A stretch of 64,000 nt of DNA from JAUVPB01 sp965223695 (GCA_965223695.1 CBDCXJ010000003.1:32869-96868), one strand, 5' to 3'; shown: positions 51,817-60,619, numbered from the stretch's first letter. A program made the numbers and translations. The notes: generated by a model from the letters alone, not told the origin.

Positions 51817-54708
51817 TCAGGGAAGCGAGGGAAGCCTGTAGGCCTCGCGCGTCGGCTTGAGTGGCCGCAGCATCCAGTGCGGGCGCCGGTTTCCGTCGGG
51901 CGAATGTGCGCTCGCCGGCTTCGTGAGCTCCAACCACTCCCGATACTGCTCGTGCGCGCGTGTCGCGTCGACAGCGATGTCGCCCAGCCGGTCGTCGTCG
52001 CCGGCCGGGAGAACACGCACCGCCTGATGCCAGCAGTGCATCCCGGACACGGGGTCGGGCTGCACAGGGAACGTGAGGTTCTGGTGGACGCCGACATCCT
52101 TCCACCAGATGCGCTGCGTGTCCGGATCGCTCGACTCGTACGGGCCGGCGCCGCTTCGACGCCGCATGCGCCAGCCAGCGCCGTTGCGCTCGAGCGCGAC
52201 CGTTGCCATTGCCTGCCGCTGTCCGTCACCCTGCCCCTCGGGCTTCCACCGTCCCATGTGATGGCTGCACGCGACGACGCCGGGCCGGATTCCCTCGCTG
52301 ACCCAGGCCCTGAGCACGAAGTGCCCGATGCGGGTCTCGACGCGGACGAGATCGCCGGTCTCGGCGCCGATGCGCTCGGCGTCCGCGACGTGCAACCAGA
52401 GCGGGTTCGTGTGAGCGATCTCATCGAGCCACTTCGCGTTTGCCGAGCGCGTATGGATCTGAATCGGCAGGCGGAACGTCGGGATCAAGACGAGCTCGTC
52501 CTCGGCCAGCCGGTTCGGATGGACGTGGCTCTCGAGGTAGGTCGGCAGCGCCACGTCTTCCCAGCCCCAGGCCGCAAGCGTGGGGGAGTAGAACTCGAGC
52601 TTGCCGCTCGGCGTCGGAAAACCCGTACGGACCGTGCCGTCGATCTCGACTCCCAGTGCCCGGCGGCCGTCGGCGTCACCGGCGGGTGAGGGCAATGGCA
52701 CGACATTCGTCGTCGCTGGCTTGGGCGCGCGTGTGTAGGCGCGGCCGGTCGGGCCGACGGCGACGTCCGCGAGCTCGCTGGCGTCAGGCACGCTCTCGTG
52801 CACGGCGCCGACGCCCTGCTCGATCTCGAACGCGCCGTAGCGGCGCATGTACTCGAGCGGGTCGAGGCCCTCGGCTGCGGCGGCCTCGGGCAGCCCCGGG
52901 ACCGAGTTCTCGAAGATGTAGGCGTAGTACTCGTCGACACTCAGGCGCTCGCCCGGACGCGCGGCCGACTCGAAGTGCTTGCGAATGCCGCGCTCCCCGC
53001 TCGGGTCGATACGCCAGGAGAGGTCGATCCAGAACTCGTTCTCCTCCCAGACCTCGCCGGGGTTGACGTCGCGCGTGTCGGCGAACTCATGGCCAAGACG
53101 CTCGCGCGCGGTGCGCCTCACCGGCTGCCTGAACCCGACCCAGCGCCCGTCGTACTGTTCGTAGGAGTGGATGTCGTGGCGCTCGGGCCCGTGCCCCATC
53201 GGCAGCACGTAGTCAGCGAGAAAGGCCGTCTCGTTCCAGGTCGGCGTTAGCGCGACGTGGAGGCCCACCTTCTGCTCATCGCTTAGAACCTCGATCCAGG
53301 AGAAGCCGTCCGGGTTCGTCCAGACGGGGTTGTAGACACGCGTGAAGTAGACGTCGACCTTCCCACGCCCTTCTTTCAGGAAGTGCGGTAGCAGGAACGA
53401 GAGCTCGTGGAACGCGAGCGGGTACTCGCCGGGCCAGGTCAGCTCGTTCCAGCTGTCCGGGTGCGGGGGAAGATGGATCGGCCGCGGGACGAACTTGTTC
53501 CAGGCGTTGGGGAACGTGCCGCCCTCGGTTGCGACCGCGCCCATCAGCGCGTTCAGGAAGAAGAGGCAGCGCGCCACCTGCCAGCCACCGAGGTTGCCGG
53601 CAGCCGCCGAGCGCCAGTTGTGCGTGGCGAGGCGCGTGCCAGCTGAGGCGACCGTCTCGGCGACCTCGGCGATCGTCTGCGGCGCGACGCCGCTCTCGGC
53701 GGCGGCGAAGTCGAAGGTGTAGCTCACGTAGAGCTCCTCGAGCGCCGCTTCGAACGCCACGAACGTCTGCGCGCCGTCGGGCCGCTCGGCCTCGAGGAAC
53801 TCCTGCCAGTTGAACCAGCGGCGGACGAACTCGCGGTCGTAGCGGCGCTCGCGAATCAGGAAGCTGGCGATCGCGAGCAAGATCGCGGCCTCGGAGCCCG
53901 GCTGTGGCGAGAGCCAGTAGTCGGCGTGCGTCGCGGTGTTCGAGAGACGCGTGTCGAGGACGATGACCTTCGCACCCCGCTCCTTCCCCTCGATGATCCG
54001 CTGCGCATGCGGGTTGAAGTAGTGGCCCGACTCGAGGTGGGCGCTGATCAGCAGAATGACGTCGGCGTTGCCGTAGTCGGGGCTCGGCCGGTCGAGCCCC
54101 ATCCAGTAGTGGTAGCCCGCCCGTGCTGCGCTCGAGCAGATATTGGTGTGCGAGTTGTGGCCGTCGATACCCCAGGCTGCGAGCACCCGCTCGGTGAAGC
54201 CGTCCTCTCCCGAGCGTCCGACGTGGTACATGACCTCGTTGCCGCGCTCCTCGTCAAGCGCGCGAGCGACGCGGCCGGCGATGTCGTCGAGCGCGTCGTC
54301 CCAGCCGACGCGCTCCCACTCGCCGCCCCCGCGCGCGCCGTTGCGCTTGAGCGGATGGAGAATCCGATCCGGGTCGTTGATCTGGTTGATCGTGGCCGGC
54401 CCCTTCGCGCAGTTCTTGCCGCGTGAGCCCGGGTGCTCCGGGTTGCCCTCGAACTTGCGGATCTCGAGTGTCTCGGGGTCGACGTAGGCAAGCAGCCCGC
54501 ACGCCGACTCGCAGTTGAAGCAGGTCGTCGGCACGAGCATCGAGCGGCGTTCGACGCGCTCGGGCCAGGCACGCGAGTCGAGCTCGACCCAGTTGTCCCA
54601 GCGGTCTTTTGGCGGGAACGATGCGAGCCCGCTGCCGCTCGGGCCCGGGTACGCGTGCACGCCGCCGCGAGCGACGTCGAGGTCGTCGTCTCGCCGCGTC
54701 GCGCTCAC
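51817..54708 (-). CDS. Molybdopterin-dependent oxidoreductase catalytic subunit (DMSO reductase family)
   Basis: The 963-residue catalytic subunit has an N-terminal [4Fe-4S] site (Cys63-x2-Cys66-x3-Cys70...Cys100) and bis-molybdopterin-binding domains. HTNICSSAARAGYHYWMG supplies a likely Mo/W-ligand Cys. The C-terminal domain contains LIPTFRLPIQIHTRSANAKW and SHHMGRW. No Tat or Sec signal is visible ahead of the cluster motif, unlike classical PsrA/PhsA. GTG 54708 overlaps the stop of the electron-transfer gene (GTGA). Thiosulfate, polysulfide, tetrathionate or arsenic substrates are all possible; sulfur chemistry is favoured by the neighbouring dioxygenase. It is followed by the SulP gene in the same frame. 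Confidence 0.9.
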   Translation of the reverse strand: MSATRRDDDLDVARGGVHAYPGPSGSGLASFPPKDRWDNWVELDSRAWPERVERRSMLVPTTCFNCESACGLLAYVDPETLEIRKFEGNPEHPGSRGKNCAKGPATINQINDPDRILHPLKRNGARGGGEWERVGWDDALDDIAGRVARALDEERGNEVMYHVGRSGEDGFTERVLAAWGIDGHNSHTNICSSAARAGYHYWMGLDRPSPDYGNADVILLISAHLESGHYFNPHAQRIIEGKERGAKVIVLDTRLSNTATHADYWLSPQPGSEAAILLAIASFLIRERRYDREFVRRWFNWQEFLEAERPDGAQTFVAFEAALEELYVSYTFDFAAAESGVAPQTIAEVAETVASAGTRLATHNWRSAAAGNLGGWQVARCLFFLNALMGAVATEGGTFPNAWNKFVPRPIHLPPHPDSWNELTWPGEYPLAFHELSFLLPHFLKEGRGKVDVYFTRVYNPVWTNPDGFSWIEVLSDEQKVGLHVALTPTWNETAFLADYVLPMGHGPERHDIHSYEQYDGRWVGFRQPVRRTARERLGHEFADTRDVNPGEVWEENEFWIDLSWRIDPSGERGIRKHFESAARPGERLSVDEYYAYIFENSVPGLPEAAAAEGLDPLEYMRRYGAFEIEQGVGAVHESVPDASELADVAVGPTGRAYTRAPKPATTNVVPLPSPAGDADGRRALGVEIDGTVRTGFPTPSGKLEFYSPTLAAWGWEDVALPTYLESHVHPNRLAEDELVLIPTFRLPIQIHTRSANAKWLDEIAHTNPLWLHVADAERIGAETGDLVRVETRIGHFVLRAWVSEGIRPGVVACSHHMGRWKPEGQGDGQRQAMATVALERNGAGWRMRRRSGAGPYESSDPDTQRIWWKDVGVHQNLTFPVQPDPVSGMHCWHQAVRVLPAGDDDRLGDIAVDATRAHEQYREWLELTKPASAHSPDGNRRPHWMLRPLKPTREAYRLPSLP

Positions 54709-56225
54709 GCGAGTGGCACCGCCTGGCCCGCCTGGACATACGCGTGCTCGTAGAGGAGCAACCCGATGAGCGCAAGCGGCGCAGCAGCGAACCCGACGAG
54801 CGGCGCGAACACGCTGACCGCGACGAGCGCGGCGGCCAGCCAGAAGAAGCCGGCGTAGCGTCCCCGGGTCAGCTCCGAAGCCGCAAGATGGGCGTGCGCG
54901 GTCGCGTGAGGAAGCGTTGTCTCGGCGGCGGCGCCCGCGAGGTGGGCGAGGCTTGTTCCCGCCAGGAGCCAGAGCAGACCGTCGGTCGCGCCCGGCGCGA
55001 GCCAGTGCGAGGCGAGAACGCCAACGGCGGCGCCGACCATCACGGCTTGCACGACCATGTGCGGCCCGAGGAGCGGGCTCTGCCAGAGATCGCGCGCCTT
55101 CGCCTGGGCGAACAGGTAGGCGGTGTAGGCGGCGGCCGCCACCGCGAGTGGCAGACCCGCGATGGCGAGCCACTTCTGCGGCTCGCTCGCTCCGGCCGCC
55201 GAGAGGATCAGGTGGAGCACCAGAATTCCGCCATAGCCGGCGATCACCACGGCGCCGCGAACGAGCCAGCTCCGCCACTGGGGGCGTGTGAACAGGTAGT
55301 AGAAGCGCTTCGGGTGCTCGAGGTCGGCGATCAGGACGGCACCGGTCAACGCGAGAAAGGCGAGAGCAATCGCGGGCGCCGCCCACCGCCATAGGTCACT
55401 TTCCCACGCGAGGAAGCCCCCGAGTGCCGCGATCAGAGGAGCGAGGTAGGCGCCCGCAGCGATCGCCTTCGTCCAGGTGTAGAGGCTCACACGCCAGTCC
55501 CACGGGATCTTGTGCGGGACGTCGTAGGAGAGCAGTGCGGCTGCCGAAGTGTTGTTGCGGCTTGGGCCTGGGTGGCCTGAGGGCACCTCGTCGGCACCGA
55601 TGGATTGCTCGCTCCACATGAACAGGTCCCCGCGCGGGCGCTCGGCCGCGAGCGGGTCGAGCGTCGCCTGGTGTGCACCCTTGTAGAAGAGCTTTGGCCT
55701 GGTCTCCTTGTCGGGGCGGCGTACGACCGTCGGCTCGCGGTTGATGATCTCGGCCACTTTCGAAGCGGGGTCGTTCATGTCGCCGACGAGCAGCGCTTCG
55801 GTCGGGCAGACGACGACGCACGCCGGCTCGAGGCCGATGTCGATCCGATGCGCGCAGAAGTTGCACTTCTCGGCGGAATGGTCGTCCGGGTTGATGAAGA
55901 TCGCGTCGTACGGGCAGGCGGCCATACACGCCTTGCAGCCGATGCAGGCCGACTTGTCGAAGTCGACGATCCCGTCGTCGCGCCGGAACATCGCCGACGT
56001 CGGGCACGCGGTCACACACGGTGCGTCGTCGCACTGGTTGCAGCGTGTGACCTGGAACGCACGGCTAACGGTCGGGAAGCTCCCGACGTCGGCGCTCTTC
56101 ACGTATGTGCGCGTGACCGAGAGCGGAACGTCGTTCTCAGATTTGCAGGCGGTCGTGCAGGCGTGGCAGCCGATGCATTTGGTCTGGTCGACGACCTTTG
56201 CCCAGCGGGCGGGCTGTTGGGTCAT
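54705..56225 (-). CDS. 4x[4Fe-4S] ferredoxin fused to NrfD/PsrC-like quinone-binding membrane subunit
   Basis: The 506-residue protein combines two subunits that are usually separate. Residues about 1-190 form a PsrB/NrfC-like ferredoxin with four cluster motifs (CIGCHACTTAC, CNQCDDAPCVTAC, CIGCKACMAAC, CNFCAHRIDIG...ACVVVC). After a linker (about 190-240) the C-terminal part has about eight helices of the NrfD/PsrC family (about 245-500, with ADLEHPKRFYYLF and HMVVQAVMVGAAVG). It would carry electrons between the quinone pool and the molybdopterin subunit. Its ATG directly follows the stop of the rhodanese/dioxygenase gene, and its stop overlaps the catalytic-subunit start. Confidence 0.93.
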   Translation of the reverse strand: MTQQPARWAKVVDQTKCIGCHACTTACKSENDVPLSVTRTYVKSADVGSFPTVSRAFQVTRCNQCDDAPCVTACPTSAMFRRDDGIVDFDKSACIGCKACMAACPYDAIFINPDDHSAEKCNFCAHRIDIGLEPACVVVCPTEALLVGDMNDPASKVAEIINREPTVVRRPDKETRPKLFYKGAHQATLDPLAAERPRGDLFMWSEQSIGADEVPSGHPGPSRNNTSAAALLSYDVPHKIPWDWRVSLYTWTKAIAAGAYLAPLIAALGGFLAWESDLWRWAAPAIALAFLALTGAVLIADLEHPKRFYYLFTRPQWRSWLVRGAVVIAGYGGILVLHLILSAAGASEPQKWLAIAGLPLAVAAAAYTAYLFAQAKARDLWQSPLLGPHMVVQAVMVGAAVGVLASHWLAPGATDGLLWLLAGTSLAHLAGAAAETTLPHATAHAHLAASELTRGRYAGFFWLAAALVAVSVFAPLVGFAAAPLALIGLLLYEHAYVQAGQAVPLA

Positions 56226-57356
56226 CTAGCGAGCAGCGCAGCTGTTTGCGCCGACCTCCAGGCCGCCCACGTCCGGCCCGCTCTCTGCTCCGAGGTTGAC
56301 GGCGATGATGTTGAGGTAGTTCGCGGGGCGCGGAGGCATGTCCGCGATCGACGCGGCCGCGAAGCCCTCGCGATCGAGCGAGAGGAAATCGACGTTCTGC
56401 TTGACCTCGCCGAGCCGCGGCGCGAGGGCATCGGACCGGCGGCCGCCCGGGTAGTGGCACGGCAGCAGCGTCAGATCGTCGTCGAGCACCAGGATTCGTT
56501 CGTGCAACGTGTCGAAGAGCCGGCCTGCGGCCTCCAGAGCTCCCTCGTCGCCGGCCTCGAGATCAGGCCTCGCGACCGAGTCGCCAAACAGTGAATCGCC
56601 GCCAATCAGCGCACGACCGTCGACGAGCACACCGATGTTGTCGCTGGTGTGGCCGGGCAGGGCGAGGACCTTGAGATCGGCCGTGCCGATCGCGATCCGT
56701 TCATCATCCGCGAGCGGCTGAACGCGATCGGCGAACTGCAAGCCGCGTGCGAGCGCGTCCGCTGACAGATGCAACGCAGCGCCCTCTCGCTCGGCAAGAG
56801 TGCGAGCCCCGGAAAGGTGGTCGGCGTGGACGTGCGTGTCAAGCGTACGCGTGATCGCCGCCCCGAGCGAGCGCGCAGCCGCGATGTAGGGCTCGACCGT
56901 CGGCGCGGGGTCGACGACGAGCGCCTCTCCGTCGGCCGCGACGAGATACGAGAGGCAGCCGCGCGCCTCGCGCATGAACTGCACGACCATCGTGGGCGTC
57001 CCGATATCGACCGGTCGCGGCGAGAGCAGACGCGACCACGCGATCATGCCGCCGCCAACGCTCGCGACAGGCAGCCCATGCTCACTGAGCGCCTCGGCCG
57101 CGCGAAGCGACGCCCGGCCACGGTTGCAGATGACGCGGACATTCGTGCGCTCCCGCGCGATCCCCGAGATGACCGTCTTGGCCTGCTCCACGTCGTCCGC
57201 GATCGCGTCCTCCGGCACGTTCGTAAACGGAAGGCCGTTGGCGTCGATCTTCCAGCGACTCACCTCGAACTCTGGACGCACATCGACGATTGCGATGGCT
57301 TCGCGACGGACGATCTCCGATTCGAGCTGCTGTGCTGTGATCTCCTCGACTGCCAT
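56226..57356 (-). CDS. Rhodanese - persulfide dioxygenase (ETHE1-like) fusion
   Basis: The 376-residue protein has an N-terminal rhodanese domain (about 1-115) with active-site Cys77 in VICNRGRAS, then a metallo-beta-lactamase-fold persulfide dioxygenase domain (about 125-360) with the HxHxDH motif at His175-His177-Asp179-His180, followed by LPGHTSDN and the LLPCHYPGG metal His. Such enzymes oxidise glutathione persulfide to sulfite and move sulfane sulfur. I chose ATG 57356 with GGAGG upstream; the longer frame is antisense to the LysR gene. It heads the operon 57356-50200 and is divergent from that LysR gene. Confidence 0.9.
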   Translation of the reverse strand: MAVEEITAQQLESEIVRREAIAIVDVRPEFEVSRWKIDANGLPFTNVPEDAIADDVEQAKTVISGIARERTNVRVICNRGRASLRAAEALSEHGLPVASVGGGMIAWSRLLSPRPVDIGTPTMVVQFMREARGCLSYLVAADGEALVVDPAPTVEPYIAAARSLGAAITRTLDTHVHADHLSGARTLAEREGAALHLSADALARGLQFADRVQPLADDERIAIGTADLKVLALPGHTSDNIGVLVDGRALIGGDSLFGDSVARPDLEAGDEGALEAAGRLFDTLHERILVLDDDLTLLPCHYPGGRRSDALAPRLGEVKQNVDFLSLDREGFAAASIADMPPRPANYLNIIAVNLGAESGPDVGGLEVGANSCAAR

Positions 57357-57460
57357 CTGGCCTCCGATCCGCGCCGCGTGTCTGCCGGGCCTCGATCTTG
57401 GTCTACGTCCACCGTAGAAGTGCAGGGAGACATAAGGCATCATTTTGTCTTCAGTCGTCA

Positions 57461-57475
57461 ATAAGCTCTCCTTAT
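57461..57475. promoter_or_regulatory. LysR-type box (T-N11-A) overlapping the regulator start
   Basis: ATAAG-CTCTC-CTTAT is a perfect palindrome with T57462 and A57474 spaced by 11 bases, the LTTR T-N11-A pattern. It overlaps the ATG of the LysR gene, so it fits autoregulation. A further ATAAGG lies at 57432-57437. The region is visibly AT-richer than its surroundings. Confidence 0.5.
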
Positions 57476-58373
57476 GAAGATCTCGGCAGACCAGCTGATC
57501 GCCTTCGCCACGCTCGTCGAGCACGGCAGCGTCACCGGCGCCGCGCGGGAGCTGAACGTCTCTCAGCCGGCGATATCGGGTCGGCTGCGAAACCTGCAAA
57601 CGCTCGCCGGGCAGCCGCTCTACCAGCGCGTGGGATCGACTATCGAGCTGACGGCCGCCGGCGAGGCCCTCCTCCCCCATGCCCGCAGCCTGACCCGATC
57701 GATGTTCCAGGCCGAGGACGCGCTGAACGCACCCGGCGAAAGTGAAATGGCAGCCTCGATCGCCTTCTCCGAGGCCGCCGTTCCTTTCGTCGTCCCGCGG
57801 CTCGCGAAAGCGGCGCTTGGCAACGAGAAGATCGACCTGCGCGTGGTGCCGTGCGATGCATCCACAGCCGTCGGCGCCGTCGTCGCGGGCCAAGTCGATC
57901 TCGCGGTCGCAGTGGGGTCGCCAGAGCCGCCGACCGACGAGCTCGAGCGACGCCCGCTCCTCGTCGATGACATCGTGCTCGTTCAGGCCGGCGCGCAGGA
58001 ACAGGTGGTGCCGCTCCGCGCCCTCACTGAGCTCACGGTCTTGTGGCAGGCCCCTGGTTCGGGCGTTCGCGCCACGGCCATCCGCGCGCTCGAGGACGCT
58101 GGCCTCTGGCCGCGCGAGACCGTCGAGCTTGGCAGCACCCTCGGCGTGCTGGCCGCCGTGGCCGCCGGCTACGGCGCGGGGTTGCTGCCACGCCGCTACG
58201 TGCAGCCCTGGATCGCGATGGGCGCCGTCACCGCCGCGACTCTCGACGCGAGCGACCTCTACGCGCGCTTCGAGCTCATCTCGGCCCCGTTCGGCCACCT
58301 CGCGCCCGGGCCGCGCGCGCTCTACGACGCGCTGCAGCGACCGATCGAGGCGACGGCCGAAGCGGGGATCTAA
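57474..58373 (+). CDS. LysR-family transcriptional regulator
   Basis: The 299-residue regulator has an N-terminal winged helix-turn-helix (about 5-62, LIAFATLVEHGSVTGAAREL and SQPAISGRLRNLQ). A periplasmic-binding-protein-like effector domain follows (about 88-290, SIAFSEAAVPFVVPRLAKAA). It is divergent from the rhodanese/dioxygenase gene with a 117-base shared gap and a candidate operator at its own start, so it probably controls the sulfur operon. The effector is unknown; it resembles CysB/CbbR-type sensing only by fold. A hairpin follows the TAA stop. Confidence 0.93.
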   Translation: MKISADQLIAFATLVEHGSVTGAARELNVSQPAISGRLRNLQTLAGQPLYQRVGSTIELTAAGEALLPHARSLTRSMFQAEDALNAPGESEMAASIAFSEAAVPFVVPRLAKAALGNEKIDLRVVPCDASTAVGAVVAGQVDLAVAVGSPEPPTDELERRPLLVDDIVLVQAGAQEQVVPLRALTELTVLWQAPGSGVRATAIRALEDAGLWPRETVELGSTLGVLAAVAAGYGAGLLPRRYVQPWIAMGAVTAATLDASDLYARFELISAPFGHLAPGPRALYDALQRPIEATAEAGI

Positions 58374-58377
58374 CTAG

Positions 58378-58413
58378 GATCGCCGCGATCCGATTCAGAG
58401 GATCGCGGCGATC
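58378..58413 (+). terminator. 14-bp perfect inverted repeat after the LysR gene
   Basis: GATCGCCGCGATCC and its exact complement flank an 8-base loop (GATTCAGA), starting four bases after the LysR stop. There is no T-tract afterwards, so it may be a hairpin terminator, a transcript stabiliser or part of a repetitive element. The arms are self-similar (GATCGC repeats). Confidence 0.4.
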
Positions 58414-58453
58414 AGACGATCGCTTCGATCCGCGACCGGGAGATGCGCTAACG

Positions 58454-58888
58454 GTGGGCGAACGACTGATTGGGCGAAGGGCACTCGTGGTCGGTGCGTC
58501 ACGCGGTATCGGCCGCGCGATCGCGGGCGCGTTCGCTGATGAGGGCGCTTCCCTCTTCCTGATGGGACGTTCGCAGGAGCGTCTCGACGAGGTCGGCGCG
58601 ATGGTCAGCCAAGGCGGGTCTCGAGCTCCTGACCAGACGATCGCGATCGAGCACGCAAGCGACGGGATCAGAGCCAACTGCATCGCGCCCGGAGTCATCG
58701 ACGCCGGCATCAGCGACGATGTCTTCGCGCACGACCCGGGCATGCGTGAGCCGGCCGCAGCGATGGATCCGCTCGGCCGCATGGGCGAGGCCGAGGAGGT
58801 AGCCGAAGCGGCGGTGTGGCTGGCGTCTGACGCGTCGTCGTTTACGACCGGCACGACGCTCGCCGTCGACGGCGGGTTCCTGGCCTAG
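58454..58888 (+). pseudogene. Internally deleted SDR-family oxidoreductase remnant
   Basis: The frame from GTG 58454 encodes 144 residues, about 100 short of a classical SDR. It keeps the Rossmann N-terminus (ALVVGASRGIG, RSQERLDEV) and the C-terminal end (GIRANCIAPGVIDAG, DPLGRMGEAEEVAEAAVWLAS, VDGGFLA). The junction is near residues 55-64 (GSRAPDQTIAI), where the central sheet, the NNAG motif, the catalytic Ser and the YxxxK pair should be. All catalytic residues are therefore missing, so it is not an active oxidoreductase of this type. The frame is otherwise intact, consistent with a single in-frame deletion. Confidence 0.75.
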
Positions 58889-58906
58889 CGCTCGCGGCGC
58901 GCCGGG

Positions 58907-60169
58907 TCAGCCGACGATCCGTACCGGCTGCTCGGCGACGATCTCGTGGAAGATGTCTGTGGGCTCCCCGTTCTGGAAGAGCTCGACGCGCACGAAGCTG
59001 TCGGTGGCGCCGACAAAGATGCCGCTGCAGCGGATCGACTCGGTCGGCCCGATCGGGCTGCTCGACTCATCCTGGGCGCACCAGACGGCTATGTCCTCGT
59101 CAACGCATGCCGCGAGGTTGATCATGGCATCGGTTGGGCCGTCGTGCTCGGCCGCTCCCGCAATGGCGGCGTCGCCGTCGACCGCGAACGTGCACAGCCA
59201 GTTCCCACCCGGAAGCTCACCCTCATACGGCTCGCCCGACGTGAGGCTGAGACCGAGGCTGGCGAACGTGCCGGCAGGGACGTCGACGGGGCCGTCAAAC
59301 ACCGACTCACCCTCCCAGAGGATGCTTGCGAGAACGACGACGTCGTCGCTTGTCTGGACCGTGACCGAGCAGTTGAGCGAGGGAGAGCTGAACGCGCCCT
59401 CACCCTGATCCTCGCTGCACTCAAGAGCCTCGCGGTCGTATGCGTCTTCGTTGCATAGTCGAAGGTCGCTGAACTCGACGGCATTGGCGCCATCGCCATC
59501 ACCGGAATCGGGCTCCCCGGCCGGTGGCGGATCTTCGTCCACGGGAGGTGGCCCCGGTGGCGGCTCCGGCTCTTCCTCAGCAGGCCGCGGCTCCTCGGGC
59601 GGCGGAGGCGGGTCCTCGACGACGGGCGCGGGTTCAGGCGCTGGCGGCGCTGACTCTTCGACTGGTGCCGGGTCGCCGGCTGCAGCGGCGTCGCTCGGTG
59701 ACACATCGAAGGAGAAGCGCCCCCGGTCGTTCTCGAGCGTCACGCCCAGCTTGAGCGGCTCGCCTTCGGCGTCAGTACCGGAGCACGTGAAGGTCTTCCC
59801 GGCGGCCGGCACGATCAGGTCGGGACAGTCGGCATCGGCCGAGAGCCGCTCGACGGCGAGGCTCTCGACGTCGCCCACGTGGAGGAACGGCGCGGTGACC
59901 GTGACCATGCCCTCGCTGTCGGTCTGCTCGACGGTTACTGGACCCGATGTCCCGTCCGCGGCCGTGACCGTGCACTCGAACGTGAGGCCTACCGCCGGCT
60001 CGACGTCGGTCGGGCAGTCCGCCGACTCGGGCGAGACGCCGATCTGCGTCTCGATTAGCTCGATCACCTGGCGCTCGAGGTCGGCGTCGTCGATCGAGGA
60101 GCCGCCGCAGGCACCGGCTGTCACAGCGATGCCTACGACGAGCAAACAGAAGAGGCCGCGCTTCGTCAT
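58907..60169 (-). CDS. Lipoprotein with two DUF4333-like domains and Pro-rich linker
   Basis: The 420-residue lipoprotein has lipobox TAGAC (Cys21) and two DUF4333-like repeats (about 22-90 and 95-160), each with a conserved Cys pair (SADCPTDVEPAVGLTFEC; ADADCPDLIVPAAGKTFTC). A Pro/Glu-rich linker (about 165-235) follows. The C-terminal domain (about 240-420) is beta-rich with several Cys, resembling an extracytoplasmic immunoglobulin-like fold. It is anchored on the outside of the membrane. DUF4333 is common in actinobacteria and of unknown function. ATG 60169 is the start. Confidence 0.85.
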   Translation of the reverse strand: MTKRGLFCLLVVGIAVTAGACGGSSIDDADLERQVIELIETQIGVSPESADCPTDVEPAVGLTFECTVTAADGTSGPVTVEQTDSEGMVTVTAPFLHVGDVESLAVERLSADADCPDLIVPAAGKTFTCSGTDAEGEPLKLGVTLENDRGRFSFDVSPSDAAAAGDPAPVEESAPPAPEPAPVVEDPPPPPEEPRPAEEEPEPPPGPPPVDEDPPPAGEPDSGDGDGANAVEFSDLRLCNEDAYDREALECSEDQGEGAFSSPSLNCSVTVQTSDDVVVLASILWEGESVFDGPVDVPAGTFASLGLSLTSGEPYEGELPGGNWLCTFAVDGDAAIAGAAEHDGPTDAMINLAACVDEDIAVWCAQDESSSPIGPTESIRCSGIFVGATDSFVRVELFQNGEPTDIFHEIVAEQPVRIVG

Positions 60170-60202
60170 CGCGGGATTAGAACACGCACGTGCCGCGGAA
60201 GG

Positions 60203-60619
60203 CTATGGCGGGGGCAACCCGCCAATCTGTCGCAGAACGTGCGTCCAGTCCTCGCTCAGCCACTGCTCGGCGATCCTGTCGCCCTCGACCCGGTAGACCT
60301 CGATCGCGGTCCATTCGCACGCTGTCCCGGTCGGGGCGACGCCGAACCACGTTCCCTCATGAGTGCCGGTGACCCGCGAGCGCTGGACGACGAGATCGGC
60401 GTCGCTGATCATCCACTCGGTGTTCACCTGGAGGTCCGGGAACGCGGCGAGCGCGAGCTTCTCCATGCGCTCGACCTCGTCGTGGCCGTGCCCGTCGCCG
60501 AGCGCGCGCCAGTGCGCCACATAGTCGTCTGTGCAGATCTGGCGGAAGGCCTCGCCGTCACGCTTGTTCAGCCACTGAATGACGAAGCGCTCGACCAGGG
60601 CTTTGTTGGCTTCGGACAT
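60203..60619 (-). CDS. SnoaL-like domain protein, tandem copy A
   Basis: A 138-residue SnoaL/ester-cyclase-like protein (NTF2 fold): NKALVERFVIQWLN at the N-terminus, DDYVAHW, GHGHDEVERMEKLAL and a C-terminal YRVEGDRIAEQWLSEDW. ATG 60619 is the start. It aligns without gaps to the copy just upstream (60639-61055), with about 96 of 138 positions identical by my count, so the two are tandem duplicates. Such proteins bind small molecules or act as isomerases or cyclases; the substrate is unknown. Confidence 0.88.
   Translation of the reverse strand: MSEANKALVERFVIQWLNKRDGEAFRQICTDDYVAHWRALGDGHGHDEVERMEKLALAAFPDLQVNTEWMISDADLVVQRSRVTGTHEGTWFGVAPTGTACEWTAIEVYRVEGDRIAEQWLSEDWTHVLRQIGGLPPP

Noticed and set aside
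54709..55392. N-terminal extension of the molybdopterin oxidoreductase
   Set aside because: It lies inside the NrfD-type coding region in another frame; the GTGA overlap at 54708 marks the true start.
57357..58298. N-terminal extension of the rhodanese/dioxygenase frame through the LysR gene
   Set aside because: It is antisense to LysR with no domain content; ATG 57356 has a good ribosome-binding site.
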